Part shown: piece by piece, positions 35,501-47,500 of the stretch
Layout of the letters: each line of letters opens with the position of its first letter
Position numbering within the stretch: the stretch's first letter is position 1
Assembly (NCBI GenBank): GCA_012932295.1
Contig: JAAONU010000006.1
Coordinates: forward strand, 23,873,929-23,937,928
Length of the DNA stretch: 64,000 nt
DNA from: Cyclina sinensis
Lineage: Eukaryota; Mollusca; Bivalvia; Venerida; Veneridae
Direction of reading: 5' to 3'
The notes under the pieces: generated by a model
What the model was told of the DNA's origin: nothing
What the model saw: the letters and a program-made list of their open reading frames with translations, nothing else
The model's database searches: none
Translations under genes and position numbers: made by a program

Positions 35501-38500
35501 GCTCGTCTGCATTACTTATCACTGGGTTTGATTGAATTGAATGCCGTCTAACAGTTTAAGTCATATCGGGCGGGCAGTTTGTCTAACAATCGTTCCTTGC
35601 TGCAAAGGGCCAGCGTTATATTCCCATTTCATGGCCGTTGATGGCCTCGAACATTTCACCATTATTCAGTTATAGGTCAAGTGACTGGCCAGCGGTTTAA
35701 AACAATGATGGGCCTGAAGTAAAAAGCCGTAGGAGATTATTTGTTAGTCCTGTTCTTGTATGTTACCAAAGTGTGATGTTAAGTCATTTTTTATGGTCTA
35801 GGTCTGAATTTGTTTTGTTGTAATGCTATTATTATGCATTACACTAAATTGAAACTGGAAGCTAGACAGATATAGGTTAGCGTAGGCCATACTTCAACTA
35901 GGGAGATATGGATACTATCACACCAAACTGGAATGTCGCAGGTGAGGCTGGAGACTTCGGTTTAGGTAGATACCATATCTCCCTCCACTCCAGTCTGAAC
36001 TAAGACACAAATGTCATTACGTCTTTGTTTCTAGGAGGGATTGTGATGCACGCGAATGTTTTTGGGAAGCCTGGTAAAACGGAAAATCTCGTGCACGAAT
36101 TTGGACACGTCCTTGGCCTGTGGCATGTGCACAGAGGCATCTCAGAAATGCCTTGCAGTGACCCTTGTGCTGAGACACATCCTTCCATGGTGCTTGGTAA
36201 ATACCAGTTTATCGTTTGCTGAAAATATTATCTTAAAACATCTTTTAGGTTGTTTTATAAACGTTAGTAACTGGAATATTCAAAGGACTATCGCATTATT
36301 ATTGTTACTTAAGTGAGTGTTTTTATGACTTTTTTGTCTCACGCCATTATTGCCTTATTAGCGGTAGTTTACATTACGCCTGATGGCTGTCTTTGGTATC
36401 TAGAGACTGCAGACTCGTTTCAGTGGGAGATATCAAATGTTACTGCCTTCCAGAAATTTGTCTGTAGCTTCATTTGTCTGATAGTAACCTTCGTTGTTTT
36501 CTGTTCATTCAATTTCGCTGACATACGAATCCCGAGATAGAAAGTTAAGTGTAGTGTTTTTTTTCCAGAATGAACATGTAATGTCTTTATTCTTGCGAAG
36601 GAAAATGTAGCAAGCATTGTACTTTAGTGACCCCTTTATCTCAGTGTTTTAAGTTACATTTCCTAGGCTATTAAGTTCTAAGATCCAATGTTATATAAAT
36701 GGCAAAACAGAGAATTAATTCGTTTTTGGTTACTTATTCTTGTTTCTATGTGCAGGAGACTTGTGTTCGGACACATACCCGACTCCAAGGAATAGCTATT
36801 GCGGGGATCCTTTGCAGTTCAGTGAACAGACTGTGTGTGGTTACAAGAGATTCGAAAACACACCGTACAATAACTACATGGGCTATGCCGGTAAATTTTT
36901 ATATGTACATATACAATCTGTAGAACCCTGTTCGCATTGCTAAATTTATTCTTGAGGGTTAAAATTGAGCCCGTCCTTGAGAGTTGTTGTTATCTGATAT
37001 TTTAAGGTAATAATTGTCAAAAAACGGATGATAATGCGACTGATTTTATATGAATATTGTAAAAACGCATGTAATTCAGGTGTACTTATTAAAACTTTTT
37101 TATCCTTGAACACATATGTGATCCTCTAAGATATACAACATATCTTATAAGATATACATGTAATTGGTCTTCTGTTTTAGACGACACGTGTACGGATCAC
37201 TTCACGCCTCAGCAAGAGGCACGCATGCACTGTTACCTTGACCTTGTCTACCAGCCAGTGAGGGAAATGAAACGTCCAACGCCTGTTCCCGTTGCTCCTA
37301 AGGTAATTCACAAAATGACACGACGTGGTCTCAAGAAAAAAGGTTTTTGGCACGGAACATTTTGCAAATAGTGTAATTGAAGCAAAAGGAAATAACTTTT
37401 TTTCACTTTTTTTAGGCAGTAAGTTAACTTGAAATGTGCTAAAATTATACAGATTTATACGGAACTTAAGCATCACAGCGAGATTTAGCAGTTCTTTAAT
37501 GGCAGACGGTCACGTGATCTTCATAATGGCGGCGGTCAATTTATCAATTATGGAAAGGTCTATATCTGGCCTTTATTTACTTATCCCGTTATTACTGTAT
37601 AACTATACTTTACGTCAACAATCAAAATTATATTAATTGTTTGAAGTTAATATTAATTGCAATAATGGTTATTACTAATATTTTTATTAAATTATCTAAA
37701 TCCATCGCTCTTCATAATTAGATAAATTCGGGATTATTTTCAATATTCAGTCACTGTCAATTTACAAACTGACCAAATGTGAGTAACTATTTTATACAGG
37801 TCGTTACAGAATATATTTCAATTACACAGGTTATTCATGCGGACAGTACTATTGTCCATATGGTTTGGTTGGAGCCTCTAGGACTGGACCGAGAGTGCGA
37901 CTCGGAGAACGCCCTACATCAGTTCGCAGATACGGCCACTGCATCACACAGCGGTGTTAGATACGCGCCACACGAAGCAACAGGTAAATAAATTCAAACA
38001 TATTTCATTTACCGTGTGTTTAATTCTATCCGGGCAGAGTGCAAATGTTTTATTTTTACTCTAGGAAAAGAACTAAAATTACAGGGCTCGTCCGGGATTT
38101 GAACCCGGGACCTCTCGCACCCAAAGCGAGAATCATACCCCTAGACCAACGAGCCGCCGATATCTGTCAATGAAAACAGGCACACGTCTTGAAAAGATAG
38201 GACATCGCGACACCTTTTGTTAAGAGATAAGTTTTCATATTTGACTGTTTATAGCTTTAGGCATATAGATCGTTGAACACTGTAGTTATATAGTGACATC
38301 CTCTCTGTTAGGTTCGCTGTCAGTTCCTATGTTAATTTAGTAAACGTGTACAGCATTACATATAGTTATAACTCCTAAATGCACTCAGGCCATGTCTAAT
38401 ACAAAAAATTGCAATGTCTTGTCATTCAAGTTAGATTGTTTGATCATATTCTGTATATTAGTTTATTAATTCAGATTTTAGTTTTTGATATAAATTCAGG

Positions 38501-41500
38501 TAAAGAAAGAACTTATATGACAACCTGTGATTTTCTCGTTTTTAAATTTGAATAACTCCGTTTACTAGCTGTACCGCGGTAATGTTCACTAAATCGAAAT
38601 TTACATGCATTACTTTACAGCCACATCTTCTTTCAATACGAGACGTACATGTTTGAACTCAAGTTCATGACGAATAAATAAATCAAAATCTCTGAAAAAA
38701 GCAATCATCAGCTGAAATCACCTACATCCTTTCACATTGCATCTTTAAGTGTACCTCGTGATGGTGGCGTTTCCTGAAACTTGTGGAAAGTAACTGTAAA
38801 CTTGTAAATATGATGGAAACTTAATGAAACAGTTGATAAGCCCAGACTAATGATTGCGTTTTGAGAGTGTACTAAGAATCCGGATATACTGCAAGTAACC
38901 TCAATGCCCACACCTTACAGTTATTCACTATCCATGTCCATTGTTTTTATGAATTTTACTTTTCAGATTCACAAATTTAGAAAATGTAAGCTTTTACATC
39001 AATAAGTAACAGTAACTCTGACATGCTCATTAAGAGACAGAGTTACATTATCTTTCCTGCGAAAAAAAAAACAGAGAAGAGAAAAGAGTTTCGAAGGCCT
39101 AGTCAGTTTTGCAGTAGAAAATGTTACTACTGAAATGATCTGTTAATTAGCTGGAGGAAAATAGCGTACGGTTTAGATCATTCACATGCGATACTGGAAA
39201 ATTAAAACAACAACAACAACAACCATAAACAAGGAATAGCCAACAGAAAGCTGCGAATTATCATCAGCATCATAACATATTTTCCATTGCTATTGTTTTC
39301 GTGTTACTTTGTTTGGTATCATACCGTGTCATTGTTTACATGTTATGATATAATAACATCAACCGTACTTAATTCCTAGGATCATGAAGAACAGAAGCTT
39401 CTATACCTACTATAGCTAATGTAAAATACCATCGTTAGATAAATCCGACTGTAAGTAGATTGTAAGAAGATTGAAAATCAATGTTTGATACTTTTCTATG
39501 TGAAAAGTTTTCATTTTTTCTGTTATCCTATAACACGAAACCCCTAACGGAAAACAAAACAATGCATGTCCTTTTAAATAGACAGGGGCATTCATTCTTC
39601 TTAAAAAAAATAAAAATGGAAAATGACGGGCTCGTCCGGGATTTGAACCCGGGACCTCTCGCACCCAAAGCGAGAATCATACCCCTAGACCAACGAGCCT
39701 CAGATACTTAACACATGTTTAATAAATTATATAAAGTAATTTGCAATCTATTTTTACCAGAGGTAACGTGGCAGTCGCTGTTGCCAATAATAAACTTCTT
39801 GTTCATTTTTATAGCATATTTTATTTCGTATCTTGTTACTGGTCTGTTACAGGTCTTAACCATCATTACACTCATCTGCTAGCAATATGTTTTATATAAC
39901 ATAATTTAACATGTTATTATGTGCTATTGTAAAGAAATAAATAGTCGAATTCAAAATAATTTCAACTCATCTTTGAGCAGATAAAACTTTAAACTAAAGT
40001 CGTCTGCAAGGCAGTTACAGTAAACACAAGACATATTCTTAACCATGGATATGTTTTATAATTTGTTTGTTTGTTTTTATTTTCAATTGTTTGCAATCAA
40101 ATTTAATACATAGTAACTGTTCTATCAGACATTCCTGAAGTGGCATTAATTAACAACATTTTTGTAACTTCTTTGTTTTTAGTAGGAAGGAAAAAAGAAA
40201 AGAAACGAACCACATTATCTTCAAATTAATCTACTACCTTCTTCGTGAAATTTTCTCTTCGACAATATTGTTATCAAGTTCCTATGTTACATTCCACTTC
40301 TTACCTGTTTTCGCTTAAGTACACATGAGGAGAAAAGAAAACTAAAAAACAACAACAATAAAAAAAACTTCGGAAGCACAGAGGCGACATGCGATATTTC
40401 GTGACCACGAGATAATAAAAAAAATCTGAAAAGCAAACCTCTATCTTGTGGCAACAGGATTATTTAGAAGATAAAACGGCTATCTCGTGGCCAAGAGATG
40501 ATTCAAAAAAAAAAAAATCTTATCTCGTGGTCACGAGAAAATAAATACGAAAATCTTGGCCACCTTATATCTCTTCTAGGGATTCGGGTTATATAGAGGA
40601 TATTTGTTTGTTTTTGTGGAAGATGAGAATTTATTTCATCGAGTGAACACCATATGTGATATTTTCACGAGTGGCGCAGCCACGAGTGAAAATATCAACA
40701 TATGGTGTTCACGAGATGAAATAAATTCCCATCTTCCACTAAAAACAAACAAATTTTCTTTTTATTTTATGCCAACACGTCAAAAATGGGTTTTTTTATG
40801 ATATTTTTAATCAGGGCCTTCAATAAATTCCCCATGGTTAGCCCCAAATCAGTTAATGCGTACTTTGGTTACTCCGCACAAAAAAAAGTGCAGACAATCT
40901 CCAATACATATGATAACTTTACTTCTGCTGAAATAAACTGAATACACTTTCATCAAATAACATTTATTTTTGTCTACACAGTTTATCAATATTTATTGAA
41001 TTTTTTGCCATACATACTTTAATTATAAAAGCGGATTAATACCGAGTAATATTCAATCAATTGAATTGAACGTCGGCCATATTGGATATTGTCCATGTGA
41101 GTTATGTAAACAAATCAGACATTTTAAATAATTTATGGCGAATTTCATCATTGTTCACAACTAGTTAGGCTCAGGAATTCAATATTATAACTGGATTTAA
41201 CAAGGTAAATAAATTTCACTCGCTGTCACAGTCTGAAATACAGCGGATTCTCTTGTGGTGGGGAAATTCCTGAAGTTTCATCAAGCAGTAGTTCCGGCAC
41301 AAACAGTGTATTATCAAAATGGTAATTAACTGATTCAAAACAGTGTATTATCACTTTTATCTCACTGATATTTCCCTATATTTCATTGGTAGGCATAAAA
41401 TAAAAAAGCTTAAAACCGTTTATACCGGGCCATCTTACCTGTTAGAAGTCTGTATTACTAATAACGTTATCGTTATCATGTGCCTATAGGTTTTCCGGAC

Positions 41501-44500
41501 GCTGAGAGCTGTAAGCCTAGCAGATATGCGTGGAAACCCTACCATTTCCATATAGATCCAGGTTGTGACTTTGATTCGTGCTGGATAGAACTGGGATTCA
41601 AACAGCCAGTCGTACCCAGAAGGTTAATTTGTATAAATTATGTACTTAGAACAAAGTTATCATTTCTGGTTTACAATCCAGTCACCCGGGTTCTTTGTTA
41701 CCTTTAGTCATTGTTAATGGTGTTTTTGTTCTTGGTGTTTAGTATATGCAAATATTTCGAAAGAAAAGAACTGATATCAGTTGATATACTGAAGTACCGA
41801 TGAAAATTTTCGTGCAAATTAGTTTTACATTTATTCAATTGTCATCTTCATCTTTTTATCCTATATGCAATATTTTGTAAATTTTCTCAGTGTCCCGCAG
41901 CAGGAATTGAATAAATCACTTTCTATAGATAATAAACAACTTAAAGTAAAATGCACGTATCAGTAACGATGGTATTTATAAATAACTAGGCTTCTTCTCT
42001 TGAACACTTTCCTTCTCTCTAGAGAGTTGGTATATGGTTGAAAACTACCAAATTTACAATATTTGTTTATGTTTTTTTCCCTCAAGACTCAGTATCTGGG
42101 TAGCAGATATTCGGGATGACACGGACATCTATTTGGAGGTGTTTACTGTGGACGGAGAAACTATTCCAGTGGGTGACGTACCGGCATACTGTGACATGGA
42201 GACCACTGTGCTTGTCCATACGTACAATAAACCAATCAACAGGGTAGAAATTTTGTTTGCCCTTATCAAAACACTCCCCAGTGTTCAGATCTCCTTTGCT
42301 GCAACGATATTTTTTGCGAAGAATACAAAAGCAATCATAGTCTTGAAATAAAAGAAACGATTTTTTGTTTTAATTTACTAATGACAACCCTTCCCTGTTT
42401 GTCTGTAGCAACAACTTGAACCATTCAAATTTTCAATTAAGGAATGTGATATTGATACCTATACATAATAATCAAAATCAGACGCCTTACTGATTAGCAA
42501 GTACAGGATAAAACCTGCTTCGCGGTACTCAATGGCGTTGAATAAATTTATATACTTGTCATGATATAACGAAAATAAAAACATATTTTAGTCAGTGAGA
42601 CATTTTAACAAGGAGTCGATCTAAATTAATTCTTTTTCAGGTGAAATTGCATACTGTTGATAGCCATATCGCCATTGATGCAGTAGAGGTCGTATCGGAG
42701 TCTGGTTATTCAACATGTGTAAGCAGAAAATTGCCAAAATACAGAATAACTAGAAATCCGCCTTTCCCAGATGGAGTCCTAACCACAGAGGAAAATCAAC
42801 TAGTTGACACGTAGGTGGAAAATCTATTCATAGTATGAATTTCATACTGATTAATGGTGAAGTAAGGCCGATCACGTCAAAGTGATTTAGGACCATCTAC
42901 TCATAAACACAGGCTCTAGAAAAATAACTTGGACTCTAAACATGCCTGTAGGCCTAAATGAAAAAAATATAACTTAACTCATTTTATACCTAACGACTAT
43001 TACTATATACATTGTATATATAGTATGGTCTTAAAGTATGGTATAGGGATTTTCTATTAAATGTATATTTTGTAGTATCCTAGTTATGTTTCTAGTACAT
43101 GTGCTGAAATGTAGTGAGTACAAATCTTTTTTAACGATTGAGAAACTTATCTTCATCCTTAGTCTAATCTTTAAAAGTAGTTAGAGTCACTGAACATGCC
43201 TTTAAATTCAATTAGGCAGTATACCTTTCAATCTCACAATAGATTTTTTTTTAATAAGATAAGAGAAACTCTGTAGATAGTATGTTTCCTGCCAATAGCA
43301 CTGGTTCCAATCCGCACTATTATCGACGGTTATGATGGAGGTAAGACCGGAATGTAACACCATGGCCCAGTTGTTTTCTTGGGTTGGGATAGAAGTAAGA
43401 CTGGAATGTAACATTCGTTATTGGTGGTTGTGGTGGAGGTAAGTCTGGAATGTAACACCGTGGCTGCCGGAGGTTGTGATGGAGATAAGTCTGGAATGTA
43501 ACACCGTGGCTGCCGGAGGTTGTGATGGAGGTAAGTCTGGAATGTAACACCGTGGCTGCCGGAGGTTGTGATGGAGGTAAGTCTGGAATGTAACACCGTG
43601 GCTGCCGGAGGTTGTGATGGAGGTAAGACTGGAATGTAACACCGTGTTTAGTTGTTATCGGTGGTTGTGGTGGAGGTAAGTCTGGAATAACATCGTCTTC
43701 ACTCGTAATTGATAGTTGTGGTAGAGGTAAGGCTAGAATGAGGTAAGGCTGGAATCATTATGCTGTGTCAAGTCTGTGGTGGAGTTAAGACTGGAATATA
43801 ACACCATGTCATTTCTATAATTCCTATTTTTGGCCAGACAGGCATTCACTGACATGGTCCTGCAATATCTATTGGATGCAGTTCTCCAAATTATCGATAT
43901 TCACATCGTTTTCCTTTGTTGCTATTTCAGAACTGTCACGTCTGGCGTTACCTATCGGTACAGTGTGCAGACAACTCTTGACTCAAAGTTAAGTGTTAAC
44001 TCCCCTGAACTGGTCTATACCCATGGCAGTCCTTTCTGTGGCGATGGCCTTATCAACAGGTAGGTGAGATGTGGATCCGTGGTAAGGGATTAGACTTGGA
44101 ATTAAACACCACTCAATCACCCACAGAAAATTGAATTCCTTCAAAATCGTTTAAAAACTTACAATTAGTAATGAATGATCAGTAAAATATGTTTCCAGTA
44201 AAGATTCTTATAATGTGTCGCTGATTTAAAAAAAAATAATAATAACACTCTGCCTAAACTATAACGTTAACAATATAGGCTTAGAGCGCTGTGGCACCGT
44301 TTAACCAAAGTTAAAGTATATTTTGTTGATTATAGTTTGACTATACATTAGTAAATAAAAAATGTCTTTGAAAAGGAATTCATATTTTTTCACCAACATT
44401 GTGAATGAGCTGCTTCAATAATACCCCTTTCTTTTGCTCTTGCTTAAAGTAACACTTAGGTATTGAACTTACGTTATCCTCATAAAGGTCAAACAGAGAA

Positions 44501-47500
44501 CTTGTTTGTTGACGCAAACTAATATCTGTCGAACACTTTTCTATTACCCCTAACATAACATATCTTGGGAATTGATTTTTCTTACTCTGTCCGAAAACAG
44601 AAAAGTTAGTAACAAGTATCTTTGGTATGTCCATTATCAAAATTTTAGAAATTATAGGTGTATAATGTATGATATTCGATTTATAGCGACGAAGACTGTG
44701 ATGACAAAAATGCTGTGAACGGTGACGGCTGTACACTGGACTGCACGGTCGAGGAGGGATTCGAATGCAAAGGTATACTTAAAAATAGATTGCCTACTTT
44801 ACACGTCTAGCTTTATTCGGACAAAAATCTATTATTACTCTGCTGTGACAAAAAAACAAAACAAAAACAAAAATCAGTGTGACGGAATATTTCAAGACAT
44901 CTCCGAATCGATCTATCATATTCGAAAGACATCTCCGAATCGATATATCATATTCGAAAGACATCTCCGAATCGATCTATCATATTCGAAAGACATCTCC
45001 GAATCGATCTATTATATTCAGAAAACAAGTTAAACAAGTGCAGCAAACGTTGGCTATATATAACACCTCCCCCGCCTCGATATTTGCAAACACATACACT
45101 ACAGCAAACTTGTCTTTCAATTGGAGATATTCTTACATTAATTATATCGACATGTACCGACATTTAGGCAACATTCGGATATACTTTCTGAATGATACAT
45201 TGTATAAGGAAACTTTCAAGGGAAGCCTTAATATCAGTTCTTAAACCGTATTGAAATTTCAGGTACTCCAAGTTTATGTTTCGTTTCAATACGTGATCTG
45301 TGTGACGAAACAAAGCAAATATGTGGCCTTGACTCTCCAGAGGGTTTCTTTGACCAGTGGGCAGTAGATGCCACAGCTAACCCAGAGTATCAGGGCGCTG
45401 ATTGTCCAGCATCTGTTGTCACCGGTAAACCAGAAAAGATACAGGTAAAGTACATGGTCATTTTTCCGGCATGCTACGATCTCTGTAAGATTTTATTCTT
45501 ATAAGTTTAACATTTCATAAAAATAGGTAAGAGTGTCAGTCTCTTTACTGAAATACAAGTCCGTCAGAGCCATTTTCACACTGATTTTTTCAGTATTTAT
45601 TTTACGGTGCTATTATAGCGCATTTGACAATGTTCAATAGTCTTACCTTAAAGTTAACAGTTTAAAGTTCAGAAACTTACGTTACACATTCCAATATTGT
45701 TTGTTTTTCAGAAGTGTGGGCCCGAGCCAGCAGACGACTTCTGGCGGCCTTGTGGAGAATTCTTTGATGTCAGTGGAGACTTCTGGATTCAGGTATCTTT
45801 CTGTAAAATATGTAGTGATTTTTTTTCAACTGTGATGCATTACATGTATAAGGTGAAGTTTTTAATCACATATTGCAATTTTATTTATCAAATGAACCTT
45901 TTTTTCATATTTTATTAAAAGTAACACAAGAAAGTAATTTCTTTCGAATGTCACCTTTGTATCTACTGTCTTACTACCTTAGAAACTTTCAGATTAAAAC
46001 GTGATAGGAGAGACTTTAATTGTTCGCTTGTTAAACGTCTGCTCTTCTTGTTACAAAGGTACACATTTATAAGCCTGTGGTGGCAGTGGCAGTGATCATT
46101 CATCTTGCCTCAGATGGCCGTTCAGTATCTAATCAGGAGCCCAAATCCTTGCATATAGGTCTGTTGAACACGGATGATTCCATTGTGACCTTGACTCCCA
46201 CAAGTATTACAATCACCTGTGAAGAAAACCCAATTTTCGTACCGGTCATACAAGATTTGAGCAAACCATTCCTCCTCACCAAAGGTAAGTTGAAAATACA
46301 GGAATGACTTTTTTCATCAGTAGTGAGTTTTTATGCATGTAGCAGCCAATCACTTATATGAGAAAGAAAGCAGTTTGCACTACTATGATGAAGCATTCGC
46401 AAGTGACTTCGATTTGTCTTCACTCAAAGACACATTTCGCCAACTAACTCCAGTTCCGATGCCGAGACTTATTAAACTAGACAAACTCGCATAATAGTTT
46501 TAGACTATTTATTGATTGAAAATTACAAAATTCGAGCTTCTGTGTAATAACTGGACATTTCAGGGAGAATCAATATCGTCTAGATTTAATGTTTTTTCTG
46601 GACCGAAATATATGAACCGTTGCAAGAAAACCTGATCAGTCACGTGTACTCATGAACAGGTGTACGTTAATGTATGCTTCTCACTGATACTGACAACGTG
46701 TTATTTTGTGCTAAAGCTTACTTTTGACATTTTCAGCTGTTCGAATAAGTTTTACTCATTCGAGTATCGGGATATATTCCGTCAGAGTACGATCTTCACC
46801 GTACATTAATCCACCCGGAATAGCGTCTTGTGCCAGCAACGAACTCTACTACCCACAACATGGCGTGTGTATTAGCGACAAATGCTCGAAGAAAAACTGT
46901 GATGAATTTCCTGTAAAATATGGAGAGGCAGTATGTTCTGGTCTGAAGGATGGAGATTCCTGTAAAATTCAGTGCGAAAGAGGGTAAGTTGCGACTTTTA
47001 ATTAATTTGTAGTTCGTTGTAAAACATTGAGAGTTTGACGAGACGCATTTTTGTATTTGATATTACATTAACATGCTTTGAATCACTTATGACAGCGTAA
47101 TTTCAATTTTGGTGTTGTAACCCTTCAAATGAAGTCAATTTAAATGTTTTCAATGCAAAAAATTTAAAATCGTCACTTTTCAAGCATTATGCAGTTTAAC
47201 AGCGCCCACACTTTAATTCTTTTTGTGTAAAGATTTAACAGAACACTTTTTACACTATATATTATTTGAAGCTAAATTTTCGAGGCAAAAGGTTAAGAAG
47301 TATTACTGGTTTGTATCAGGTACTATGTGAACGGGCATGAGAATAAGGCCGTATGTGTGGATGGCGTGTGGGTCACTTCGTCTCCATTGATCTGCGCACC
47401 CGTGGACTGTGGAAGACCGCGTGTCAACCTGGCTACCGTCGCGTGCTCAGATGGCACTACATTTTCCAAGGAATGTCATTTTAAATGCGACAAGCCTGCC

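Noticed and set aside
35441..35510. Functional tRNA in the intron after pappalysin exon 3
   Set aside because: Boxes A and B are recognisable, but the acceptor and T stems do not pair properly; it is a SINE head.
43208..43642. Overlapping minus-strand open frames with repeated His/Thr/Pro-rich peptides
   Set aside because: They are produced by the 46-bp minisatellite, open in several frames because 46 is not a multiple of three, and lie inside a pappalysin intron.
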